From Gammaproteobacteria bacterium (GTDB lineage: Bacteria > Pseudomonadota > Gammaproteobacteria > Chromatiales > Chromatiaceae), in NCBI GenBank assembly GCA_011390365.1, contig JAABSM010000002.1, positions 1-64,000 on the forward strand: DNA of 64,000 nt, read 5' to 3'. The position numbers were made by a program, and so were the translations under genes. Below, in pieces: positions 25,901 to 33,604 of this stretch (positions are counted from its first letter, which is position 1; the number at the start of each line of letters is the position of its first letter). The notes beneath the pieces were generated by a model. That model saw nothing but the letters and a program-made list of their open reading frames with translations. It was not told the DNA's origin and did not search any database.

Positions 25901-25929
25901 GTTGAGCTCCAGGATTCGGCCGCATGCCG

Positions 25930-26511
25930 TCAGGGAAAGGGAAACATCTTGTTCATGGTACGCGCGGGCTCGCCCATGCGATGCATGTCATGGCCCATCA
26001 TCTGCACATTCTGGTTCATGTGGTCTATGGCGGCCGAGATGTTGGTGATGTTACCGCGCACCTGGGTCACGCTGTGACGGATGCCGGCGATATCGCCGCT
26101 CATCGGCTGCAAGTCGGCGAGGATGTTATCCATCTCCTGGGTCATGATCGCGGTTTGCTGTTCGATGCCGCCCATCAGCGCCACCCGCCGCTCCATATTG
26201 GCCATGTAACCGTCAATCAGCTCCATCTGACTGGAAACCGAGGAAAAATGCAGATTCATGTCGCTGACCACGCCGGAGATGCGATTGATCTGCGCCGACA
26301 GGGTGAGCAGTAGCACCAGGATCGAGATGGCGATAATGGCGAGAATGGTGATGCCGGCGCGGATGCTCCAGTTGAGGCGGTCCGAGAGCTGGTTCTTGAG
26401 TTCGATCTGGCTCAGCATGATCGCCTCGAAGGAGCTCACCGCGCGCTGGAACTGCTGCTCTACGATGACATCTTCAAGGCTGCTATCGGTATCGTCTTGG
26501 GTTTGGGCCAT
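25930..26511 (-). CDS. Met-rich coiled-coil membrane protein B
   Basis: 193 residues from ATG 26511; the frame extends to 26583, but those residues are Pro/Gly-rich and lack a ribosome site. Cytoplasmic N-domain (about 1-45, VEQQFQRAVSSFEAIMLSQI), membrane helix (about 50-72), then a long coiled coil (IDGYMANMERRVALMGGIEQ, MTQEMDNILADLQPM, HMNQNVQMMGHDMHRMGEP) ending MNKMFPFP. Same architecture and C-terminal signature as protein A, 29 bp downstream. They probably pair as a membrane complex. The family name is not known to me. Confidence 0.75.
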   Translation of the reverse strand: MAQTQDDTDSSLEDVIVEQQFQRAVSSFEAIMLSQIELKNQLSDRLNWSIRAGITILAIIAISILVLLLTLSAQINRISGVVSDMNLHFSSVSSQMELIDGYMANMERRVALMGGIEQQTAIMTQEMDNILADLQPMSGDIAGIRHSVTQVRGNITNISAAIDHMNQNVQMMGHDMHRMGEPARTMNKMFPFP

Positions 26512-26683
26512 GCGTCCGTCCGGCGGTGGGTGCGTTGCGAGGGGCGTTGCTCCGCCGCGCCCTGGGGGCCGGGCGGAGGTCAATAAACCTTAAGCCGTCA
26601 ATATAGCCTAGTTTTGGCCGCATTAGAAGATTAGGGATCCCTGGAATAGTCGGGTTTGGAGGCGGTGGTGGTAGACTGAGGGG

Positions 26684-28810
26684 ATGGAATTGGCCCCGTC
26701 AAAGATCGTGTTGCCCCCGCTCAGGGAGGATATCCGCCTGATTCCCGGCGAGTCCGAGCGGGACGGGGCGCCGGCGTGGGTGCTTCAGGATCCCGCCAGA
26801 AACCGCTTTTTTCGCATAGGATGGGCGGAGTTCGAGTTGCTGCGGCGTTGGCGGCTAGGCGATGGCGACGCGGTGATCGCCGAGGTCAACCGCCATACCC
26901 CGTTGCATGTTGAGGAGGGGCAACTGCGGGCGTTGCTGGAGTTCCTCGCCAGAAACCAGTTGCTGCTCGGCCGCGGTCGCGGCTATCGCGACCGATTGCG
27001 GGCCATGGCCCAGGCCGGCCGCCCCTCACCCGGGCAGTGGCTGCTCCACCGCTACCTCTTCTTCCGGATTCCTCTGGTGCGCCCCCACGCCTTTTTGCAG
27101 GCCAGCTGGCCCTGGGTCAGGCCACTCTTCAGCCGCGCTTTCCTGCGTCTGCTGCTGGCGTGCGTGCTGCTGGGGATACTGCTGGCGGCCCAGCGCTGGG
27201 AGAGCTTCAGCGCCACCTTTCTCCACTTTCAGACCCTCGAAGGTTGGCTGCTGTTCGCCATCGCCCTCTCGTTCGCCAAGATCATCCACGAACTGGGGCA
27301 CGCCTACATGGCGACCCGCTTCGGCCTGCGGGTACCCACCATGGGGGTGGCGTTTCTGGTGCTGTGGCCGGTGCTCTACACCGAGAACAGCGAGGCATGG
27401 AAGCTGCCCGAGCGACGCAAGCGGCTGCTGATCGGCGCCGCCGGCATGCTCGCCGAGTTGTCGCTGGCGGTCTTTGCCCTGCTGCTGTGGAGCTTCGTGG
27501 AAGACGGCCCCCTGCGCTCCGCGTTGTTCATGCTCGCCACCTCGACCTGGCTGATGACGCTGCTGGTCAACCTCAACCCCTTCATGCGCTTCGATGGATA
27601 CTATCTGCTCTCCGATCTGCTCGGCTTCGCCAACTTGCAGGATCGCGCCTTCGCCCTGGCGCGCTGGCGCCTGCGGGAGTGGCTGTTCGGACTCGGGCGT
27701 CCGCCGCCGGAACGCCACCCGCCCCGATTGGCGCGTTTTCTGGTGTGGTATGCCTGGGGGACCTGGATCTACCGCTTTTTTCTCTTTCTCGGCATCGCCC
27801 TGCTGGTCTACCATCTCTTCTTCAAGGCCCTGGGGCTGTTTCTGATGCTGGTCGAGATCGGCTGGTTCATCGGGCGTCCGCTGCTGCGGGAGATGGGGGA
27901 GTGGCTGAAATCGGGGGAGGAGATGCGCTGGAATCGTCGTTCGATCAGGACCCTGTCGCTTGTTGCCGGATTGATCGGCCTGGCGTTTCTCCCCTGGGAT
28001 CACCACAGCGACGTGCCCGGGCTGGTGGTGCATCCGCGCCAGAATCGCATCTTCGCCGCCGAGGCCGGGCGGGTGGCGGAGCTGCACGTCGCCCGCGGCC
28101 AGCCGGTAACGGCCGGCGAGCCGTTGCTGCGTATCGAGTCGCCGGATCTCGACCAACGCATCGAGCAGGCGCGCCAGGAGCTGCGCATCGTGGCGCTGGA
28201 GATGGAACGCAAGGCGATCGACGAGGTCTCACTCGAATACCGCGGTATCCTCGAACAGCGCCGGGCGGAGGCCCGTTCCAGCCTTGACGGCCTGCTGGAG
28301 CGAAAAGAGCGGTTGCGGGTAAATGCGACGCTGGATGGGGAGATCGCCTATCTTGACTCCAGTCTGGTGGTCGGACGCTGGATCGATACCCGAACCCCCT
28401 TGCTGCGCATCGTCGATGACCGGACCCTTGAGGTTCATGGTTACCTGGATGGCGAACAGCGCCGCCGCCTGGGGGTGAACGCGGCCGCCCGCTTCTACGC
28501 CGACGACCCGGATCTGACGCCCCTTGCCATGCGGTTGACGCATATCGAGGAGGGCAGCCTGCGGCAACTGGCCACCCCCTATCTTGCCTCGACCTTCGGC
28601 GGTCCGCTGGCGGTGCGCAAGGACGGGTCTGGCGGATTGATCAGCGAGACCCCCCTGTTTCGCGCCGTCTTCCGCCCCGTGGGCGATGTTGAAGGGGGCT
28701 TCGAGCAGGTCGTGCGCGGCGAGCTGCGGGTCGCGGCCGAGGCGCGCAGCCCGCTGTTGCACTTTTTGCGGCGCGCGGCTTCGATTCTCGTACGCGAGTC
28801 CGGGTTCTGA
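26684..28810 (+). CDS. M50 metallopeptidase / HlyD-like fusion membrane protein
   Basis: 708 residues. An N-terminal soluble domain (1-135, with RFFRIGWAEFELLRRW), then a multi-helix membrane part with the site-2-protease zinc motif H202ELGH206 and the third-ligand motif NLNPFMRFDGYY (Asp304), then a final helix near 425 and a barrel-sandwich/HlyD adaptor region (about 440-600: FAAEAGRVAELHVARGQPVT, a coiled-coil hairpin, LRVNATLDGEIAYL). HlyD-type adaptors link inner-membrane exporters to TolC. The peptidase-adaptor fusion plus an adjacent TolC gene indicate a secretion or export device. No ABC or RND pump is encoded nearby. Confidence 0.88.
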   Translation: MELAPSKIVLPPLREDIRLIPGESERDGAPAWVLQDPARNRFFRIGWAEFELLRRWRLGDGDAVIAEVNRHTPLHVEEGQLRALLEFLARNQLLLGRGRGYRDRLRAMAQAGRPSPGQWLLHRYLFFRIPLVRPHAFLQASWPWVRPLFSRAFLRLLLACVLLGILLAAQRWESFSATFLHFQTLEGWLLFAIALSFAKIIHELGHAYMATRFGLRVPTMGVAFLVLWPVLYTENSEAWKLPERRKRLLIGAAGMLAELSLAVFALLLWSFVEDGPLRSALFMLATSTWLMTLLVNLNPFMRFDGYYLLSDLLGFANLQDRAFALARWRLREWLFGLGRPPPERHPPRLARFLVWYAWGTWIYRFFLFLGIALLVYHLFFKALGLFLMLVEIGWFIGRPLLREMGEWLKSGEEMRWNRRSIRTLSLVAGLIGLAFLPWDHHSDVPGLVVHPRQNRIFAAEAGRVAELHVARGQPVTAGEPLLRIESPDLDQRIEQARQELRIVALEMERKAIDEVSLEYRGILEQRRAEARSSLDGLLERKERLRVNATLDGEIAYLDSSLVVGRWIDTRTPLLRIVDDRTLEVHGYLDGEQRRRLGVNAAARFYADDPDLTPLAMRLTHIEEGSLRQLATPYLASTFGGPLAVRKDGSGGLISETPLFRAVFRPVGDVEGGFEQVVRGELRVAAEARSPLLHFLRRAASILVRESGF

Positions 28811-28894
28811 CGCCGCGGTAGTGTAGAATGGTCCCAACGGCGGAGAGCGACTCCTCCTCTCCGCGCAATCTAATGCGCAGGAAAGGAATTCATC

Positions 28895-30187
28895 ATGAAG
28901 AAGACGACTTTATCCCTGGCCCTGGCGGGGGCGCTGACCCTCAACGGCGGCGTGATGGCGGAGGACCTGATGGAGGTCTACGGCATCGCCCTGGAGAACG
29001 ACGCCCAGCTGAGCGCCGCCCGCGCCGCCCGTGACGCCCAGAAACTGGCCGAACCCCTCGCCCGCACCACCTTTCGCCCGATGGTCTCGCTAAGCGGCGG
29101 CGCGTCCGCCAACCGCGGCGACGATACCACCACCATGAACTACAGCGCCGCCAATATCGGCGTCAACCTCTCCCAGACCCTCTACGACAAACAGGCGGAC
29201 CTGCGCCTCTCACAGGCCGGGGATCAGGCGCTGCAGGCGGATACCCAGTACAGCGGCGAAGAGCAGGCGCTGATCGTGCGGGTCGCCAGGGCCTATTTCG
29301 ACATCCTCGCCGCCCAGGACAACCTCACCTTCGTGCAGGCCCAGAACGCCGCCATCGATCGCCAACTCGATCAGGCCAAGCAGCGTTTCGACGTCGGCCT
29401 GATCGCCATTACCGCGGTCCACGAGGCCCAGGCGGTCTCCGACCAGGCGCGCGCCGATCTGATCCTGGCGGAGAACGAACTCGACAACACCAGGGAAGGG
29501 CTGCGGGAGATCCTCGCCAGTGATGTGGCGCGCATCAGCCCGCTGGTCGCCGCGATCCCTCTGGAGCCGCCGACCCCCGCTGATATCGGACACTGGGGCG
29601 AGATCGCGCTGGAGAACAATCTGGGCATCCTCGCCGCCCGCCAGGGGCTGGAGATGGCGCGCAAGGAGATCGAGGTACAGCGCGCCGCACGCTCCCCTCA
29701 GGTCGACCTGGTGGGTAGCCACACCTACAGCCGCAGCGACGGTGACTACGATAGCGACGCCCATGACACCCGCATCGGCGTACAACTGAGCATGCCGCTG
29801 TGGCTTGGCGGCAGCGTCCCCCTCTCCACCGACCAATCCCGGCTGCGTTTCGAACAGGCCCGGGAGGCCCTGGAGCAGCAACGGCGCAGTGTCGCGCGCC
29901 AGGTGCGCGACGCCTATCGCGGCGTGCTCTCCGGCATCAGCACGGTGCGCGCCCTGGAGGCCGGCGTGGTCTCGGCCCAGAGCGCGCTGGAGGCGACCAA
30001 GGCCGGTTTCGAGGTGGGCACCCGCACCATGGTCGACGTGCTCAACGCCGAACGCGACCTCTACAGCGTCAAGAGCAAGCACGCCGCCGCCCGCTATCAG
30101 TACGTGGTCGCCGGCCTGCAACTGAGGCAGGCCGCCGGCACCCTTGGCCCGCAAGACCTGGCCAAGGTCAACGGCTGGCTGGAATAG
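28895..30187 (+). CDS. TolC-family outer-membrane channel
   Basis: 430 residues with signal peptide MKKTTLSLALAGALTLNGGVMA and RBS aaaggaa. The TolC fold is visible as two repeats of long helices: LMEVYGIALENDAQLSAAR starts the first; VNLSQTLYDKQADLRLSQA and VRVARAYFDILAAQDNL follow; the second repeat has AARQGLEMARKEIEVQRAAR, PLWLGGSVPL and TRTMVDVLNAERDLYSVKSK. Its partner is most likely the M50-HlyD fusion 84 bp upstream. The gap between them shows a GC-rich hairpin-like stretch but no T tract. Confidence 0.95.
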   Translation: MKKTTLSLALAGALTLNGGVMAEDLMEVYGIALENDAQLSAARAARDAQKLAEPLARTTFRPMVSLSGGASANRGDDTTTMNYSAANIGVNLSQTLYDKQADLRLSQAGDQALQADTQYSGEEQALIVRVARAYFDILAAQDNLTFVQAQNAAIDRQLDQAKQRFDVGLIAITAVHEAQAVSDQARADLILAENELDNTREGLREILASDVARISPLVAAIPLEPPTPADIGHWGEIALENNLGILAARQGLEMARKEIEVQRAARSPQVDLVGSHTYSRSDGDYDSDAHDTRIGVQLSMPLWLGGSVPLSTDQSRLRFEQAREALEQQRRSVARQVRDAYRGVLSGISTVRALEAGVVSAQSALEATKAGFEVGTRTMVDVLNAERDLYSVKSKHAAARYQYVVAGLQLRQAAGTLGPQDLAKVNGWLE

Positions 30188-30200
30188 GAGGGCCCCGACG

Positions 30201-30875
30201 ATGATGCTGCACCTGCCCAAGGTCCTCAACGGGGCGCAACTGGAGCGCCTCGACGAAATCATCGGATCGGCCCGGTTTCAGGACGGCAAGCTCACCGCCG
30301 GCATGGCGGCGCGCCAGGTCAAGAACAACCTGGAGATGAAGGCCGAGCGCGAGCCCATGGAGAGCCTGATACGGGTCGTCATGGGCGCGCTGGCCAACAA
30401 CCTCACCTTCAACGCCGCCGTGCTCCCCTACCGCATGGCCGACCCCATCGTCGCCCGCTACCACCCCGACATGACCTACGGAGACCACGTCGACGACCCC
30501 ATCATGGGCCTGCACGGACCGCGCTTTCGCAGCGACGTCTCCATGACCCTCTTTCTGCGCGAGCCGGAAAGCTACGAAGGCGGCGAACTGGTGGTGCGCA
30601 CCACCTTCGGCGAAAAGAAGGTCAAACTCGCCGCCGGCGACGCCGTCATCTACCCCTCCAGCAGCCTCCACCGGGTCGACCCCGTCACCCGCGGCGAACG
30701 CCTGGTCGTCCTGTTGTGGATCCAGAGCCACGTCAAGGACCCCGCCCGCCGCGAACTCCTCTACGAACTCAACACCGCCCGCGAGGCCCTGCTCAAGGCC
30801 AACGCCGAAGACGAAAACGCCAAGCTGGTGGACAAGTCCTACGCCAATCTGGTTCGCATGTGGGCGGATGTGTAA
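30201..30875 (+). CDS. PKHD-type Fe(II)/2-oxoglutarate dioxygenase (PiuC family)
   Basis: 224 residues. ATG 30201 follows aggaggg. The Fe(II) facial triad is visible: His96 and Asp98 in YGDHVDDP, His157 in SSSLHRVDPVTRGER, with Arg167 as the 2-oxoglutarate anchor. PiuC/YbiX proteins often accompany TonB siderophore receptors; none is here. Instead the gene is 13 bp after tolC and 30 bp before the ATPase gene, so it may be part of either unit. Substrate unknown. Confidence 0.93.
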   Translation: MMLHLPKVLNGAQLERLDEIIGSARFQDGKLTAGMAARQVKNNLEMKAEREPMESLIRVVMGALANNLTFNAAVLPYRMADPIVARYHPDMTYGDHVDDPIMGLHGPRFRSDVSMTLFLREPESYEGGELVVRTTFGEKKVKLAAGDAVIYPSSSLHRVDPVTRGERLVVLLWIQSHVKDPARRELLYELNTAREALLKANAEDENAKLVDKSYANLVRMWADV

Positions 30876-30905
30876 CAATCGGGAACTGACGAGAGACGAC
30901 TAACC

Positions 30906-32201
30906 ATGGCCAACCCCGCCCGCGACTTCTATCGCGCCTTGAATACCGAGATTCGTTTACTGGAGGATGATCCGAATGACCCCCGCTATGTCGAAATCCT
31001 CCAGCGCATGCCCAAGAGCAAGGACCCGATCGAGCGCTTGAGGCGAAAAATCCTCTTCGAGGAGTCCGAGAGCGTCAACCTGCTGACCGGCTTTCGCGGC
31101 AATGGCAAGAGCACCGAGCTTCGTCGCCTCAAGTGGCGATTGGAAGAGCAGGGCTGTGTAGTGGTATTGGTCGACATGGCCAACTACATGCTTTTCACCA
31201 AACCGGTAGAGCTCTCCGATTTTGTTCTTTCACTGATGATGGGCTTGACCGAGGCCACCAAGAAGGAGCACGATCTTGATGCCGCGGCACGCGGATACTT
31301 CACGCGCCTGACTGACTTCTTCAAGAGAGAGGTCGAGTTCGAGTTCGCGGCCGAAGTGGCTGATGCGACTCTCGGGGCCAGCCTGAAAAGCGACCCCACC
31401 TTCAAGGAGAGCCTGCAAAAGGCCTTGAGAGGTCATTACAAGCGAATAACGGATCAGGCGCGAGAGTATGTGGGAGAGATCGTTGCCGCGTTACGCGAAA
31501 AACGCAAGGATCCAGGGCTTCAGCTGGTATTGCTGGTCGATTCGGTTGAACAGATCCGGGGCATCGGCATAAGCGAGGAGTCACGACAAGTCCACGATAG
31601 CATGGTGGAGCTCTTCTATGGCCAGGCCAGCAACCTCCGCTTTCCTTTGTTGCATGTGGTCTATACCATCCCTCCCTTTCTTCGCCCGCTGATGCCCGGC
31701 GTCGCCAAGGTCTATGGCAGTACCGTGGTCTCCTGGCCGAACGTGCATGTGCGCAAACGGGATGGAAGCGATGATCCAGGTGGGCTTGCGCTACTGGAGG
31801 AGATTGTCCAACGTCGTTACCCAGCGTGGCGGGACTTTTTCGACGGCGACCAACTGAAGCGCCTGGGCAGGGCTACCGGCGGTGATTTGAGGGATTTCTT
31901 TAGGGTGTTGCGCGAGGCGTTGATCGATGCCAGCACGATTGAAGAGAGGGTGAATGACGACATTGTCGTGCAGGTAGAAAGCCGCCTTCGCCGTGAACAT
32001 TTGCCGATCGCCGCGAAGGATGCCCGCTGGCTTGCCAAGGTTCATGAGGAGAAGGGCGTCGCGCTGGAGGATACCGAGGCGCTATCCGACCTTGCCCGCT
32101 TCTTCGACAACAACCTGATCATGAACTACCTCAACGGTGAGGATTGGTACGATGTTCATCCCCTGCTGCTCGACGAGGTCCGCAAGCATCGTGGGGATTG
32201 A
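30906..32201 (+). CDS. Unrecognised P-loop ATPase (STAND/AAA-like)
   Basis: 431 residues, soluble. Walker A G62FRGNGKST70, Walker B in LQLVLLVDSVEQIRG (Asp212), a sensor-like segment LLHVVYTIPPFL, and a winged-helix-like C-terminus with GRATGGDLRDFFRVLREAL and WYDVHPLLLDEVRKH. A charged helical insert (about 110-185) separates Walker A from B. Similar stand-alone ATPases occur in cyanobacteria and proteobacteria beside TPR proteins, and some STAND ATPases are immune receptors. Here the presumed partner is the TPR gene downstream. No family name can be given; its role as a sensor or switch is inference. Confidence 0.8.
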   Translation: MANPARDFYRALNTEIRLLEDDPNDPRYVEILQRMPKSKDPIERLRRKILFEESESVNLLTGFRGNGKSTELRRLKWRLEEQGCVVVLVDMANYMLFTKPVELSDFVLSLMMGLTEATKKEHDLDAAARGYFTRLTDFFKREVEFEFAAEVADATLGASLKSDPTFKESLQKALRGHYKRITDQAREYVGEIVAALREKRKDPGLQLVLLVDSVEQIRGIGISEESRQVHDSMVELFYGQASNLRFPLLHVVYTIPPFLRPLMPGVAKVYGSTVVSWPNVHVRKRDGSDDPGGLALLEEIVQRRYPAWRDFFDGDQLKRLGRATGGDLRDFFRVLREALIDASTIEERVNDDIVVQVESRLRREHLPIAAKDARWLAKVHEEKGVALEDTEALSDLARFFDNNLIMNYLNGEDWYDVHPLLLDEVRKHRGD

Positions 32202-32239
32202 AGGTCGGTTGGTGGTTGAAAGGGAGAAGGGCGAAACAG

Positions 32240-32278
32240 TCCCCCCCTTTCGCAAAGGGGGGTTAGGGGGGATTTCCC
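32240..32278. repeat. Dispersed hairpin repeat between ATPase and TPR genes
   Basis: ccccccttt (32242-32250) pairs with aaagggggg (32254-32262), followed by ttaggggggattt. This short element is widely scattered in bacterial intergenic DNA. It occupies much of the 151-bp gap separating the two genes. Confidence 0.6.
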
Positions 32279-32352
32279 GAACATTACGCCAGGCATCGGA
32301 CATAGGCCCTGATTCTCCATTGCCCTGCCGGCCTTTCCCAAAGGGCTGAACC

Positions 32353-33465
32353 ATGGATGCCCTGGATATTCGCGGCGAAGAGGAGTGGCGGCGGCTCAAG
32401 ACCCACCTGGAGTGGAGCGAGGGTTTTGTCTTGGGTTTCATCTTCAGCGAGCATCCGCGGGTGGTAGATATCTTTCGCGAGCGCTTGGCCGATCTCTATC
32501 GCGCCCGGGTCACCCGCCTGCAAGAGTGGCGGGTAGAAGAGCCCCAGCAGCTGCAAACCTGCATTTCTCGTCTGTCGCGCCCTACTCAACGCGAACAGGC
32601 CCTGAAGGATGCCCCCATCTGGCTCGACCTCTCCCGTCTCGACCGCAAGGATGAAAGCCGCTGGCGTGACGCCCGCGGCCACTTTCTCAGTCGTCTCAAC
32701 GAAAACCGGGAGCCCCTGCGTCAACGCCAGAACCGGCCCGTGGTGCTGATCCTGCCCGCCGGCGAACGCTCTCAGGCCAAGGCCCTTGCGCCGGACCTGT
32801 GGGCGATCCGCACCTTCTGTCTGGATACTCAGAATTGGATCGGCTCGCTACCCGCCCACCCTGTTGTCGAGCCTACCCCAAACCTCGGGGCCTTTCCACT
32901 CTCTGCCTACGAACGGCAACTGGTGAAGGAGTGGGAGCGGTTATTGGCTCGCCATCGGCAGCAGACCGCCCAGGGCGACCCCCGCCCTAAACACATCCTT
33001 AATGCCGGCTTCAATGCCTTCAACGCCCTGTATGGCAAACGCCATCTGCAAGCGGCGCAAGGGGTTGCCGAGCGTTGCCTGCAACTGGCTCGCGAAACCC
33101 CCGAGGCCTTGCGCGACATCTCCGTCTCTTTGAACAACGTGGGCAAAACCGCCCAGGCCCTCGGCCGCTGGGAGGACGCCCGCGCCGCCTTCGACGAATC
33201 CTTGGCGATGAGCCGCCAAATCCTCCAACGCGTCGGCGAAACCCCCGAGGCCTTGCGCGACCTTTGTGTTTCCCTCAATAATCTGGCTGAGGCTGCGCGG
33301 GCGCAAGGGTATGAGATAGCGGCCCGCGAGCTATGGGGGGAGGCGCTGGAGATCGGCGAGCGTCTCGCCATCGCCCTGCCGGAACACGAAGATTACAGGG
33401 GCTTGGACGACTATTTTCGCCAGCAATTGTCGGGCCTGGACGGGGGTAAGGGTGAGGGTTCTTGA
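32353..33465 (+). CDS. TPR protein, presumed partner of the ATPase
   Basis: 370 residues, soluble. The N-terminal region (1-175: WRRLKTHLEWSEGFVLGFIF, then RVTRLQEWR and LWAIRTFCLDTQNW) is an unrecognised globular domain. The C-terminal part carries two and a half TPR-like repeats (VSLNNVGKTAQALGRWEDA, LCVSLNNLAEAARAQ). The module GETPEALRD.[SC]VSLNN is repeated with an exact 26-bp DNA match 144 bp apart (33092-33117 and 33236-33261). Such arrays in STAND-linked proteins expand and contract; here it looks short. The ribosome site before ATG 32353 is weak. Confidence 0.75.
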   Translation: MDALDIRGEEEWRRLKTHLEWSEGFVLGFIFSEHPRVVDIFRERLADLYRARVTRLQEWRVEEPQQLQTCISRLSRPTQREQALKDAPIWLDLSRLDRKDESRWRDARGHFLSRLNENREPLRQRQNRPVVLILPAGERSQAKALAPDLWAIRTFCLDTQNWIGSLPAHPVVEPTPNLGAFPLSAYERQLVKEWERLLARHRQQTAQGDPRPKHILNAGFNAFNALYGKRHLQAAQGVAERCLQLARETPEALRDISVSLNNVGKTAQALGRWEDARAAFDESLAMSRQILQRVGETPEALRDLCVSLNNLAEAARAQGYEIAARELWGEALEIGERLAIALPEHEDYRGLDDYFRQQLSGLDGGKGEGS

Positions 33466-33604
33466 TCCTGAAACTGGTGGCGCAGGGTGTTTTGACCGCA
33501 TGCGGTTGTTTTGGGGCGTGTCGCCCTGGCTTGGGCGATAACCCCCGCGCCCCGAAGGGGGCGGGGGGCCGCTGAAGGTGGCCTGATAGGCCGAGTGGGT
33601 GGGG

